Program-made: the position numbers and the translations under genes
Source: Epithemia pelagica
Lineage: Eukaryota > Bacillariophyta > Bacillariophyceae > Surirellales > Surirellaceae
Assembly (NCBI GenBank): GCA_946965045.2
Contig: OX337239.1
Location: 1,612,001 to 1,676,000 of the forward strand
Reading direction: 5' to 3'
DNA: 64,000 nucleotides
Notes under the pieces: generated by a model
Told to the model about the DNA's origin: nothing
What the model saw: only the letters and a program-made list of their open reading frames with translations
Databases searched by the model: none
Part shown: positions 45,597 to 56,554 of the stretch, piece after piece
Layout: each line of letters starts with the position of its first letter
Numbering within the stretch: position 1 is the stretch's first letter

Positions 45597-47918
45597 CTAT
45601 GCATTTGCCGAGGTGGTGTGCTCACCCAGACTTTCCGTCTCGGTGCACGTTTCCACTGTACTGGGCGACTCGCTCACTACGGCCACCATCTTCCGAACTG
45701 GCGTTGGTAGTTCCTGCGAGGTATTCAACTTGGGGCTTCGTCGAGCGCTTCCTCTGCCGGGTGAATAAGACGCCGAGTAGCCTCCATAATAAAATGCACA
45801 CGTTTGACTCGCCGGTGCCATCATAAACTGTGTCGCAGGGGACGGGGGAGCATATCCTCCTCGAGCCCCATAGTGTCCATAGCCATATGGGTACCCACGC
45901 AGCAGTAGGGGTTGTGCTGACATGGATGATCGAGCATCAACAGATTCGTCCACAAGAGGGGGTGGTGGAGGCAAGTGCATTCGTGCTGAACCAGGACGAT
46001 TCGGGGTTGAAGGCGACTTTGCGGGCGTCGCAAGGCTTTGCGCAGCACCATCAACCAAATGGGACCAATATGGCGAGAATTTTTGATGCTGTTGTGGACT
46101 TTGCAGAAGTGGACTGGCCTTCAACTGAGGGGTGACTTCGCTCGTGTGATCCTCTTTCTGTTCCTTTTCTGTGCTCCCCTTCGGATCTTGGGAAGGAGAG
46201 GCATCCACGGGAATTTCGTTCAAGTAAGGATGCACACCATAAGGTGCAAGAGCAGGATCAAGCCATCCCTGGTGTTGATGATGAGGTAGAATTGAATGAT
46301 ACCCATCATGTTGGTTGGGATCCATGTGGTGGTATTGAGTACTATTCTGGCCATAAAGATGTGGATTTTGGTAAAACGGCACGTATTGGTGGTGTGGGGC
46401 AACATGAGGCTGTGGTGGTGGGTAGTCTGAGTACTGCGGTGCAAAACCACTTTCCGTTGAAATACCAGACTGTACCGAAGAGCTGTCTCCGTACACCATT
46501 TGTTGATCGTACACGGAATTGTTGGTAGGCCAATACTGCGGTTGGCCTCGAAGGTTTTGATGCTGCTGTGCTGCATACCGTGGACGCCGCATTCCAGAGG
46601 CATTAGCATGTTGAGGGGACGCCGAAATAGTACCAGAAGGCGATTGTCGTGGATACGCCGGCGGTTGTCCTCCCGCCTTCTTCGGAGCTTCAATTGTGGT
46701 AGGTATCTCCCGCAACTGATCGCGCTGAGTGGCCATTGCTCTCAAAAAGTGAGCATCAATCTGTGAGCGCAAAAGAGGACTATCGACATCGCCGGGTTCA
46801 TTGAGAGGCCGGAGTTTGAGTTGCCGTATATGCGAATGCAGAAATTCTTCTTCGTTTTCAGCTGTCCATCCATTGAAATGTTGCAAGCAATTCATCCATT
46901 CTTCCGATCCAAAAAGTGAAACCGCCGCCAAATGATCCGACACAGCACAAACTTCTTCCCTCAAAAACACTGCCACCGGAGAAACTGAGTGCTTCACATC
47001 AGCGCCATTGCGCTTCAGCTTCTTGATGCACTTCGCCAAAAACTTGTGGTAGTGAATAAAAGGCCACAAATATCTGATCGCAACAACAAACAAATTGAGA
47101 TCCTGAACTTGTCTTTTCTTTCTCACGTGTACACCAACTCACCTCCATCTTTTGTTGTGAGAATTTGGTTCAATCCAAGGGTTCTTTCCAGACTTGGCTT
47201 CCCACCATGATCGACTAGGTTTCCAAAGTTGTGTGCGGCTAGCCCCCGAAAGTGCATGGACAGGATTTTCGTATTCCTTTTCGCCCATGGCTTGCAAAAA
47301 CGTAGGAGGACAAGCCTGGACTTCAAAAGAATCCTCGCGTGTGCGATTGGAAATTGCATCTAGGAGCCATGTTTCTTCGTCAAGCATTGCACTCTTTGCC
47401 TCAGGTCCCTCCTTGATGGTTTCGGAACCTGTAACGGCCTGTACCAAAGGCGACTGCTCTTCCTTGTTCTCCTCCTTGATCAATGGATCGTTTGCGGCCA
47501 TTGCAGCCGCTTCCTTGTTGATATCGTGAATGACAGCATAGAGAGAAACTCGACTTACAAGCGCTGGAGATAGATCACGGCTCAGGTCACGATGCAGATT
47601 GAATTCGTAAGGAGGCAAAACATTATTCTTTTTGGGTGTTGCCGGAGAAGCAGATTCCAAATGTTGAGTGACGGAAGTGGGTGAAAACAAGGGTTCCGTT
47701 TCTTTCTTCGTGGTTGGCTTTCCAGTACTGTTGTTCAAGGATGATTTCGGTTCATTGGGGGTGGATTCCGCAGTTGATGATTCGGTAGACACACACATGG
47801 CTTCAAAGGCTTCCGTCAAGTTCCGGCGAGGAATTGGTTTCTTCTCATCCGGGCTGGCAATCGGTGCCCCGAGGGCCAGCTCACTTTCTACACTCGCAGT
47901 GTCGCGCTCCGCCACCAT
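45597..47918 (-). CDS. Two-exon conserved protein of unknown function
   Basis: Exons are 47918-47143 and 47073-45597; the 70-bp intron has GTGAGT and CAG ends. The product has 750 residues. The splice joins HNKRWR to YLWPFIHYHKF, producing an Arg/Trp-rich, well-ordered block (WKPSRSWWEAKSGKNPW ... KFLAKCIKKLKRNG) that is the likely conserved core. Before it lies an acidic, Ser-rich stretch; after it, a helical segment (SDHLAAVSLFGSEEWMNCL) and a long Pro/Gln/Tyr/His-rich tail (QYSDYPPPQPHVAP). I do not recognise the family. The tail composition resembles RNA-binding or transcription-related disordered regions. ATG 47918 was used because the 18 codons upstream start with TTG only. Confidence 0.75.
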
Positions 47919-50238
47919 CGTTTTGTTCAAGTTCCTTTGGTGATGCGAATGAGAAGATGAGCTTTCAGTCAATTTATGAGAGATATTCTTTCAGTGCAAT
48001 GCAAAAGAGAACTGTTCCGCAGCACCACAAGAATGTGACAGACCCCAAAGCTCGTGCAAAGGACCGCTAACGAAAAGAAATGCGCAATCTATGGCAGATC
48101 AAAACCGAACTGACAATTGAGCAAGCAGGATGGGTTTGAGAGACTGAAAACAGATCTGTCCGTTTCCATCAAACGATTCACGAGGGACACAACCGTTTCC
48201 ATTCATGTAAGTAATGGCATACCAGCAGAGGCACGTCAAAACCAAAACGAGACGGCAAGCAACGACTCTAGTGTGAGTACGGGCTCTCATAAATTCGGCC
48301 AGCAGGCGAGTGCCCATCATTTTTGTTTCCATCGCAATGGTCATCAACCTACCTCGATGCTAAGTTCTCTCCTCCCTCCCTTCGATGATATGAGAAATGA
48401 TCAGAGCGCAGGCTTAGTTCGAGAGAACAAAGCTGGTATACTAATAGTACTTGACATTGACAGTCATGCGTCTCTGTAACGATCCGCAACCTGCAGTTGT
48501 TGTTGGTGTTCTCACAAAAACCGTTTGAACGGTGCGGTTTTGTTTGGCGGGAGGACCAATGGCGCCCTTGCAACTTGAATGGTCGTGTGTCTTGTCTGTA
48601 CGAAGGAGTCTGGCCCGGCGTTTCCATATAGTGGGGCAATAGTTTCTTCGACATGGATAGAAAATTCACTTAGGGGAGTTCTGGCATCGTGGACGAAAGT
48701 ATGTATGTGTGGTCTCACGTATCGAACAGGCCGGCGACTGCCATCCCATCATTGCAAAACGGGACCCATTTCAACGGTCATGTCCACGTTTGGTATTGGC
48801 ATTTTTGACACGATGACTGACAACGAACGTAACCGGAGAGAAGGAAAACCGTCTGCGTGGCAAGACAGCATCTTCGAACGATTTAGTCACAATGCCGAAA
48901 TGGCCATAAGATATATATAAGCCCCTACTTACATTACCCTGATGCCGTTAAAGGACCTAAGGAAAAGCGGTTAACTTCTATTCGTTCGTGAGAAAGGACA
49001 TGCGTACCACGGCGGAAGATTTCCCTCCACGCTCTTCATTATGAAGAGACAGGCTTTCATGGACCAATTTTGGTCAAAACAAACTACAGACTCAGCCGAA
49101 AAAGACACGATTGGCGGAAGCAGACTGTAGTCTCATTCGCGGAATACTTAGAAAGGGGAGTACGAGATACGAGATAATCATGTCATTATTATTTTCGGCA
49201 GACCTCGTGAGGACCGAGAGGAAACCTCATGGACAATCGGACGAATCTTGGTGGGTGTGTTGGATCAGTAGAACCTTAGTGCGCGATACCATATACACCA
49301 TAATCCATAATACCACATTGTCACAACATCATTGTCCTTCTCGCCTTTACTAGAAGAATGGGAGCAATCGCCAAATTTTTGTCAACAGTATAAGCAATGG
49401 TTGCTTCACGAATGATAACCGTGAATGTCATAATAGTACCACATTGTCACATACTTGGATATGATAGACACTGAATCATCGCTTTTCATTTCAAACCACT
49501 GAATCGTGGTACGTGCCTGATAGAAGCACGTTGTATGAATGTTTGGCATGAAGGATAAATAGGAGTCACGCCTCCATAGAATTTGAGTTTAAACTATGTT
49601 GGAACGATTAACCGAGGCGAGTATCATGGACGTCTTCTTCTTGGAACGAATCCCGTCGTTTCTTTGTTCGTTCTGCTAGGGCCGTGGGTTGCTCCAGACT
49701 GTCAGAAGGTTCTTGGGTCATGGACAATGCTTGAGACAAGGCCAATGGACAAAGGAGTAAAACCTTCCCTGTTTGGTTTCCCAAACAGTGTCCGCGTCCT
49801 TGTGCTCAAGCAACAAGTCGTGCGGGTGTGGTCCAGAGATATCCGTTGTTGTCTGTTGAAGTTGGAGTCATGATCGGATGCACGAGCTAACGAAGGCTTG
49901 CGCAACAATAAGATCTATCCCCGAGACACGTGTACGATTCATGGACAACGAGTAATGGGATCTTCGTTCCAGACGCGTTTCGAATACATTCTACGTTGGT
50001 TCTTCCCTTATTTACGGATATCATACTCCTATATCATTACCCTTGAATGTCTACCTAGCTCTAGGAATCCCAGACCTCTACCTACCTAGAATGATGCAGT
50101 TCCCAACCCTGTCACTCACGTACTCTAACTTGGTCCTCTGAGTTAAACTTTCATCCTTGTAAACTGGATCACAACTTGCCAGTATCATGTAAACCATGAA
50201 ACCTGGCTTTGTCTCGAAGACTAGATTGAATTCTGCTT
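47919..50238. other. 2.3-kb region without a supported gene
   Basis: Short frames on both strands (for example 48117-48479 and 49583-49873) have no recognised domain and mostly non-ATG starts. A short direct repeat around TACCACATTGTCACA occurs near 49311 and 49438. TACTCCTA occurs at 50034-50041. Confidence 0.35.
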
Positions 50239-51819
50239 TTATTGGACAGGAGTGAACGGAAGACCGTGAGGTCGGCAGTCTTTGGAACAGAAATTCTGAT
50301 CACCATGGTTGTCGTCGGAAGACTGCCACACAACATCGGGACAAGCTTGTACCATTTCGTACGTAAGATCCATTTGATGTCTTAAATCTCCTCTCGTTGC
50401 AACTTGCTGCACCGGAACAAGCCCTGTAACAGGATCCGAAACGCGCAAGGCATCAGGGCACGCAATCATCAAACCTGTCAAGGTGCGACTGGACTTATTG
50501 AAGCAGGCATAGTGGAGAGGAAACCGACCCAATCGATCCGAGACGGCGGCAGGCGTGGATTGAGAAGAATTGAGTTGATCTGTGTTGTCATAATGTAACA
50601 GCAAAAGTTGAACCAGAGTTGTAATGTGTCCGACGAGAGTCGACGGGACATTCGTTTGCTTGACGGCAGGACTGTCGGCCGCTCGGTGTAGTGCTAGTCG
50701 GCCATAGTCGTCTTTGCTGTAGATGGAGCCTTCAAGATGGATAGAGGGACAGTTGCTTTGTGGATGCTGTTGTTGTTGCAGCAATAGTCGCACTAAGAGT
50801 GGGGGACAACGAGGGAAGCCACAAACATCATGCCAGTGCAAACGAGTTCGCCCATACGCAGTTTGCAACAAGGTCAAACTAAAGTCGAGAAACTGGCATG
50901 GAGCAATTACCGTCATCCATGACAAGTCACTTGCTTGCATTGGTTTGTGTGGAAAAGCGATCGAGGATGGGCTGGTTGGTCTAGGTGATGGCCCACTTCC
51001 TGCTTCTTCCCATTGTCTGGCCCATCTAAAGCGCAATACATTTTTCCACAACAGGCTTAAAGGATTGTTCCCTCCCATATCTTCTTTCCATACAATCTTG
51101 CCCTTCCTCTTTTCGTCGGCTTTGAGAAGTACATCGAGCACCTGTTTTCGAATGGTAATCCCATGCCCAATGAGAACGTGCAATGGATAACTCCCACATG
51201 GTCTCATGGGCATCGAAATAAGCTTACTACATTCTTGGAGTAGAAGTTTGGCAACTTCGTCGACATGCCAAGAATTCCGATACACGAGGACATGAAGGGC
51301 AGACACGCCCTTTGCATTGACAGCATCGATTTTTGGAGGATGTGGCATACCCGTGTAGGGACCCAAAATATGCGACTCATCGGCATCACGTCTCCAATCA
51401 TTCTTTGTCTTGTCCTCATCATTCTTTCTCGTTTCGTCCTGACTTCGGTCGTCAAGAAGCCGTAGGCGACGATCATGTTCTTTCATGTGGGTAAGGAAGT
51501 TTCGAACAACGGAGGGAGAGGCGTGAAGTGCCAACAAACGATGCAGGGCCGAATCACCAAAAGCATTACAGCCATCTCGGTCTAAGAAATAGTATTGGTG
51601 CTCTTCCAACGGTTCGTAGTTGTCGTTCAGGTAGTCATCAATGATACCATTCACTTTTCTGGTCGTACAACGACAGTCAATGGACCAACTGTAGGGATTT
51701 TGATACCCGACAATGCGCGACAACTCCGCCCTCGTGTAGTCCATGCTGTTTTCAGCGATTGAACCATCCTTGTCGAGCTCGTCATTGGTTCCTTCGTGCG
51801 AGAGTATGCGACGTCTCAT
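50239..51819 (-). CDS. Ankyrin-repeat-like protein
   Basis: A 526-residue single-exon protein from ATG 51819. Degenerate ankyrin units can be read: NAFGDSALHRLLALHASPSV, VNAKGVSALHVLVYRNSWHV, GSYPLHVLIGHG, DDYGRLALHRAAD and DRLGRFPLHYACFNKS. The consensus Gly-x-x-Pro/Ala-Leu-His core is preserved in each, although spacing is irregular and loops are long. The last 90 residues contain LTGLMIACPDALRVSDPVTGLVPVQ, a typical end of the long, irregular ankyrin proteins expanded in diatoms. No signal peptide or membrane span. Presumably a protein-interaction scaffold. Confidence 0.75.
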   Translation of the reverse strand: MRRRILSHEGTNDELDKDGSIAENSMDYTRAELSRIVGYQNPYSWSIDCRCTTRKVNGIIDDYLNDNYEPLEEHQYYFLDRDGCNAFGDSALHRLLALHASPSVVRNFLTHMKEHDRRLRLLDDRSQDETRKNDEDKTKNDWRRDADESHILGPYTGMPHPPKIDAVNAKGVSALHVLVYRNSWHVDEVAKLLLQECSKLISMPMRPCGSYPLHVLIGHGITIRKQVLDVLLKADEKRKGKIVWKEDMGGNNPLSLLWKNVLRFRWARQWEEAGSGPSPRPTSPSSIAFPHKPMQASDLSWMTVIAPCQFLDFSLTLLQTAYGRTRLHWHDVCGFPRCPPLLVRLLLQQQQHPQSNCPSIHLEGSIYSKDDYGRLALHRAADSPAVKQTNVPSTLVGHITTLVQLLLLHYDNTDQLNSSQSTPAAVSDRLGRFPLHYACFNKSSRTLTGLMIACPDALRVSDPVTGLVPVQQVATRGDLRHQMDLTYEMVQACPDVVWQSSDDNHGDQNFCSKDCRPHGLPFTPVQ

Positions 51820-52915
51820 CGTCTGACTCCTGTGCTCTTCAAAGGTGCAAGTCGAGACTGCGCAAACTTGAAAGGTGTCAAGAATCCAATTATAGCTTCG
51901 GTTTATGATCGCTTTCTAATCTGGGACGAGGAAAGAATGCTTCCAACCATCTAACGTCTAAGTACAATGCGAAAATCGGCCGAGTCGCAGACTTCGCATT
52001 GATTTTATCCACCGTTTGATTTTGATGGCATCCCATCTCATCAAAGCAAATCGTCACTTTGGTTGTTGACATGTTGTTCTATGAATGTATGTTCGCCTTT
52101 GGGAAACACGTAAGAAATTAAGCTGATTTGATTGGTCAATCAAACACACTTGCGTCAGTCAAGCGCATTTGAGTCGCTGACGTTCTACTAGGTAGGAGAG
52201 AAGCGAGTAGGTAAGTTATGTATCCCATGTTCTTTCTCTCAGCTACTCTACAACCCATGAGATGAATGATGACAAGAAGTGGTGAGCCGAAATACACAAT
52301 AATCCAACCGAATCCTAGATCTGACGTCCTTTTGATTCTGAAGACCTTTCTATGGAAAGACCACACGCAAGAATGTCGGCCGTACAGTGACATATCTTCT
52401 AAAATAAAATCAGACTACCTAGAAAACCACCAAAGTGGCCATGCTCAAAGCACGCAAAGCTCTGGCAAGAGGCGGGTTAACATGTAGGATGCGATACAAT
52501 GCACCCAAGGCAACATCCAACATGTTCATGCGGGCCAAGTGGCTCTTGCTCTTAGATAGGATCCATCAAATCAGGAAGATTGAGTTGCTTTTCCCCAACG
52601 TCTTCGTCCAACATCATGCTGCAATAAGCAATAAGATATACTCTCAACAAAAGAAAGGCCAGTTTTCATCCCTAACCATGCGTGCGCTAACAAACAACTA
52701 ATCACCTTGAAAGTAATGACTCTTTTGTCGGATCATAACGACAAGGTCCCATGGAATATACCAGTCCCCTTTGTTTCCTCACAGTGCGAACTATTGTCCT
52801 CAGTTCACAGTGTTCTGTATGCAGAGAGTCTTGCTGGATTGCAGGGATTTGTACGTTTTCCTGGAATGTAGGAAAAATCCAACCACGCATTGCACCCAGT
52901 TTTGCCCCATGGTTG
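51820..52915. other. Intergenic region
   Basis: No gene is supported. Small frames have no domain match that I can see. Confidence 0.35.
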
Positions 52916-55135
52916 TCAATCGTTGAATGGATACGCGCGACCCAGTCCTTGAAGTATTTGCAACGCCTTTTCTCGGTCGGCTCCAAGCATGTGAGGCGGA
53001 ATGTTGTTACCATTCGCGGCAGCTGCTAGACTCATAGCTGAAGCAGAGGTAGCGGGTGCCGATCCAAGAAGGCCCGAAGCCATGGAGGGGGGTAAGAATC
53101 CTTGAAATCCTAGAGGAGGCTGAGGAGGCGCGTTTCTGGAAGCTGCCATTTGAGAGGATAGCAAGTTGATCAACTGAGAATGATCCGGTTGTTGTTGTTG
53201 CGGTGGCTGTTGCGATGTGTGTCCTCCTACAAGCCCTCCGGTCAAGGAAATGGTGGGTGTTGCACCAATGGCTGGTGCTGTGTTAGACAGTTTATTCGCT
53301 CGTGCCAGCTGAAGATATTTGGCGACTCCCGATGGCTCAGGTGTGTGTTGTTGTTGTTGCATTTGATTGTGCTGTTGGACCAAACGTGCCGACTGACGAA
53401 CTTTTTCTTCCAAAAGCCTGCGAACCTCCGTTTGGTCACTGGGTTCCTGGGGTACTGGTGGCGGAAATTGGTTGTTCGAATTACAAAGTTGCTGTTGCAA
53501 TTGTCTTTCTTGTTGGTGACGACGTTCTTGTTGTTCCTTTAGCTGTTGCAAGACCAGAGTCGACTGCAATTGCTGCAAGAGATCGCCTTGTTGAATAGGC
53601 ACGTTCGTGCCCAATGAACCGCTTTGCAGAACAGCCGCCAATCGCTCCAGGGATGCGCGATCCAAAGCATTTTCCGCCACCGGCTGCTCCGCAGCAGCGG
53701 GTGCTTGCTGTGCTGTGTTCTGGATCAACTGGTTCAATACATTGGACGGTTGCGCTTGAGTGCGAGCTGCTGGAGGAGGCATAGTTTCACTTTGTGATGG
53801 GACTGGATGAGAACGTGCAAGTGTTGCTGGAGGACGTGCTTCGGCCGTTTGCGCACTGGTATTTTCACACGCATTGGCAATCTCCAATGCACGTTGCAAA
53901 AGAGATTCCAAAAAGGCTTGTTCTTTCTTTAGGGCGATATTGTCCTTCTTGAGTGCGTTCATTTCGGCTGTAATCTTGGAGAATTCTTCCTTTCGCTGTA
54001 AGCGCTTCTTCTTTTGATAGACCGCATCTAATTTCCGCTTGCGCGCCTTGGCCTCTTCCACACGCACCTCAGCAGCCACAACTGCCAGACTCGCCAAGGC
54101 CTCTCCGCCTTCTCCTCCATCTTCATCTTGTGGTTCTCCTTGTTGTGCATCGTTGATGCTTCGGGCAGCGCTCGGAGGATTTCTCTCCATCTCCACACGC
54201 AGGCGCTCCGAATGCCATTGTTCAAAATGCTGGTCTAGATCCAACGTCCCTCCCAGTTCCTTGGGCATGCTGTGTTCCTCAAAGCAATAGGTTTTCAAAT
54301 CACTCCACGCCGCTTGTTGGGAATCAGCAAAATGAGCCACCGTTCTCAAACTCATGGACTTGGCTCGTCCCGTGATTTTCAACCAGATTGGAATGGCTGT
54401 TTCCATTAGTGATCGCTTTTTAAATACGATAATGTGGAGAGCTCGCATCTTCATGGGGAAACAACCCGAGGTCAACATTCGAACAACACCCATGCGGGGT
54501 GTATTCTTGTTGCTTTTGGTTCCTGGGTTGGTTTCCGTATCCATTCGAGTGACAATTACATAACCATTGTACATGACATGGTCGGACTCCATCATGGTGT
54601 GAATGGTATAAAACATGACCTTGATACGCGCATCTTCATCTCCACACCGATGGCAAAATCGACATCGATCGCTATAGAAGACACCTCGGTTCTTGCTGTC
54701 GGGAGGCAACACGGTGGTTCCTCCACATTTCATGGCCTCCACAATATCGGGGGGAATGGCTCCGCGTCCTGTCAAATCCATGGGCAAAAAGGCACGTTCC
54801 GCAAAGATTTCTTTTCTCCATTGCCAATAGACACATATACTCTTGGCCGCCGCCCATGGATCGTGCGAACAAGCCCGCATGAATCGTTCTGGGCTCGACT
54901 CGGTTTCCACTAAAGTAGAACATTCTTTCAAGGCCTCATCGTAGGCCGTCCTTTGATCCGCAGGGATCAATCGCAGAGCTTCGTTCAATTGCACTCGTGA
55001 GGAAGACAACATGGTTTCTCCGTGCTCAAAAGACTCCACGTGGACCGTCCCATACACATCACGCAGGGCCTCACGCGTTGCCTGAAGCTCTTGTCGCTCT
55101 CCTTCGCTCAAGTCATGTTCATCTTCCTCACTCAT
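52916..55135 (-). CDS. CRAL-TRIO domain joined to a bZIP-like segment, copy A
   Basis: A 739-residue single-exon protein from ATG 55135 (an upstream TTG in frame was not used). Residues about 30-105 are helical and fit the CRAL-TRIO N-terminal helices (WAAAKSICVYWQWRKEIFAE). Residues about 110-310 form a Sec14-like lobe: PDIVEAMKCGGTTVLPPDSK, RIKVMFYTIHTMMES, ALHIIVFKKRSLMETAIP and MPKELGGTLDLD. Near residues 360-415 comes a basic stretch RKRKLDAVYQKKKRLQRKEE followed by Leu/Ala heptads (ALKKDNIALKKEQAFLESLL), i.e. a bZIP layout with Asp instead of the usual Asn (D-x7-R). The C-terminal 300 residues are Gln/Pro-rich, like an activation region. A lipid-responsive DNA-binding protein is inferred. 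A divergent paralogue lies 1.4 kb away, head-to-head. Confidence 0.8.
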   Translation of the reverse strand: MSEEDEHDLSEGERQELQATREALRDVYGTVHVESFEHGETMLSSSRVQLNEALRLIPADQRTAYDEALKECSTLVETESSPERFMRACSHDPWAAAKSICVYWQWRKEIFAERAFLPMDLTGRGAIPPDIVEAMKCGGTTVLPPDSKNRGVFYSDRCRFCHRCGDEDARIKVMFYTIHTMMESDHVMYNGYVIVTRMDTETNPGTKSNKNTPRMGVVRMLTSGCFPMKMRALHIIVFKKRSLMETAIPIWLKITGRAKSMSLRTVAHFADSQQAAWSDLKTYCFEEHSMPKELGGTLDLDQHFEQWHSERLRVEMERNPPSAARSINDAQQGEPQDEDGGEGGEALASLAVVAAEVRVEEAKARKRKLDAVYQKKKRLQRKEEFSKITAEMNALKKDNIALKKEQAFLESLLQRALEIANACENTSAQTAEARPPATLARSHPVPSQSETMPPPAARTQAQPSNVLNQLIQNTAQQAPAAAEQPVAENALDRASLERLAAVLQSGSLGTNVPIQQGDLLQQLQSTLVLQQLKEQQERRHQQERQLQQQLCNSNNQFPPPVPQEPSDQTEVRRLLEEKVRQSARLVQQHNQMQQQQHTPEPSGVAKYLQLARANKLSNTAPAIGATPTISLTGGLVGGHTSQQPPQQQQPDHSQLINLLSSQMAASRNAPPQPPLGFQGFLPPSMASGLLGSAPATSASAMSLAAAANGNNIPPHMLGADREKALQILQGLGRAYPFND

Positions 55136-56554
55136 TGTTGAAAACAATAGATTTTGTTTCTTGTCGCTGTTTGTTGGATTGCTTCTTTCAGTTTATTTAC
55201 CGAGCGATGGTGCTTCCATGCTATTCCTACACACGGAGATTCTTGGCTGTGTTGTCTTGCACTGCAAACTACCCCGAATGGCCTATGACCTATGACTACA
55301 CCGGGTGCGAACTGCGAACGGGTGGAGAATGGAGAGCGAGCCCTCGGCCGGCCCTGTACTCGTACTGCGGCTGTGGTGCTCTTCTCTTTCGTCGTTGGTC
55401 GTTGAGTATTTGTTAATATCCAAAGGAGACAAAAGACGACGATGGATCCTTCCAAATGCGAAGTTCGATGGTTTCGCGTTACGTTGTAATTGTATACTTG
55501 TTTGACTCTACTCGTACGATCCACGGCACTTCGCAATTCGATATTGTCGATTGCCGTATGGCTGGCCTCGACGGCATGAACGACGCATCTTCTGGTCCGT
55601 GATCCGCGATGCGAACTCTGATATTTTCAAGGAATACGAGAGAATCGCTCGGAGTTTCTGCTGCCGAGCATGCGCTGACGTCGTCTCACATGGACTGCTC
55701 CCAGAAACATCACGCTATGACATCTACATGATGCATCGCGACTTATCGTCAAACTACGAGTACCTATCTCCTCTACTACTAGAGGCACTAGCTAGATCTC
55801 CTATATTAGCTATTAGATCTTAGATCATCATCTTCTAATATTATGTAGGAGTAGTTCATTAGATTATTACTTAGAACAACTTATATTGTAGGAGGAATGA
55901 GGATATTGCCGATTACCGCCTTAGATAGGAGATAGGAGGTACTCCTAAGAGGTAGAGGAGGCTTTACCACATAGGAGCATTGCTGAGTAATCTGGGACCG
56001 CTGACCTCTGGTCTTTGGTCCCAAGCCCAAGTCCCAAGAAGATCTCTACGTTCCCTTTCGGATCGTAGACGTCACTCTGTCAATCTCTCGTTTCTTGTAG
56101 TGGAAGATAAGTTGTTCCTCTAGCTAGAGCTTCTAGTAGGTCGCAAGCTATGAGTAGCTAGTAAATCTTACAGAGCTCGTAGCTCGTTTAGTCTGAGAGG
56201 CAATAGGGGCAATAATGTGTTATGTAATCGACTATGTATGATTCAGTACCCCTCTGTGCAACTTTTGAACTTGAACTGTGAGTCGCCACAGTTTCCAAAT
56301 GCGAACCTTTACTCGTACCTAATTAGACCTACTAGCTAGCTACTCGTAGAGTAGCTAGAGGATTACTCCTAAAACCTAAAGTCGTGAGTGTAGTCAACAA
56401 TAGAGTCATAGAACTTGACGACGACGTATTGAGATGATTTGATATCCGCAGCGCCATCACAAATAATACTCCTATATTTCAAGGAGAGCGAGAAAGCATC
56501 AAAGGCAGCACTTTTTTCTGGGAGTATTTCCTTTTAGGGCATGCGAACAACACA
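55136..56554. other. 1.4-kb shared upstream region of the CRAL-TRIO/bZIP pair
   Basis: No gene is supported. The part from 55740 to 56480 is AT-rich and carries many short variants of CTAGCTAG and TACTCCTA (55846-55853 complement, 55940-55947, 56364-56371, 56467-56474). It could hold common control elements for both paralogues. Confidence 0.45.

Noticed and set aside
48117-48479. 120-codon plus-strand frame in the large gap
   Set aside because: Its start is TTG, there is no domain, and composition does not differ from surrounding non-coding frames.
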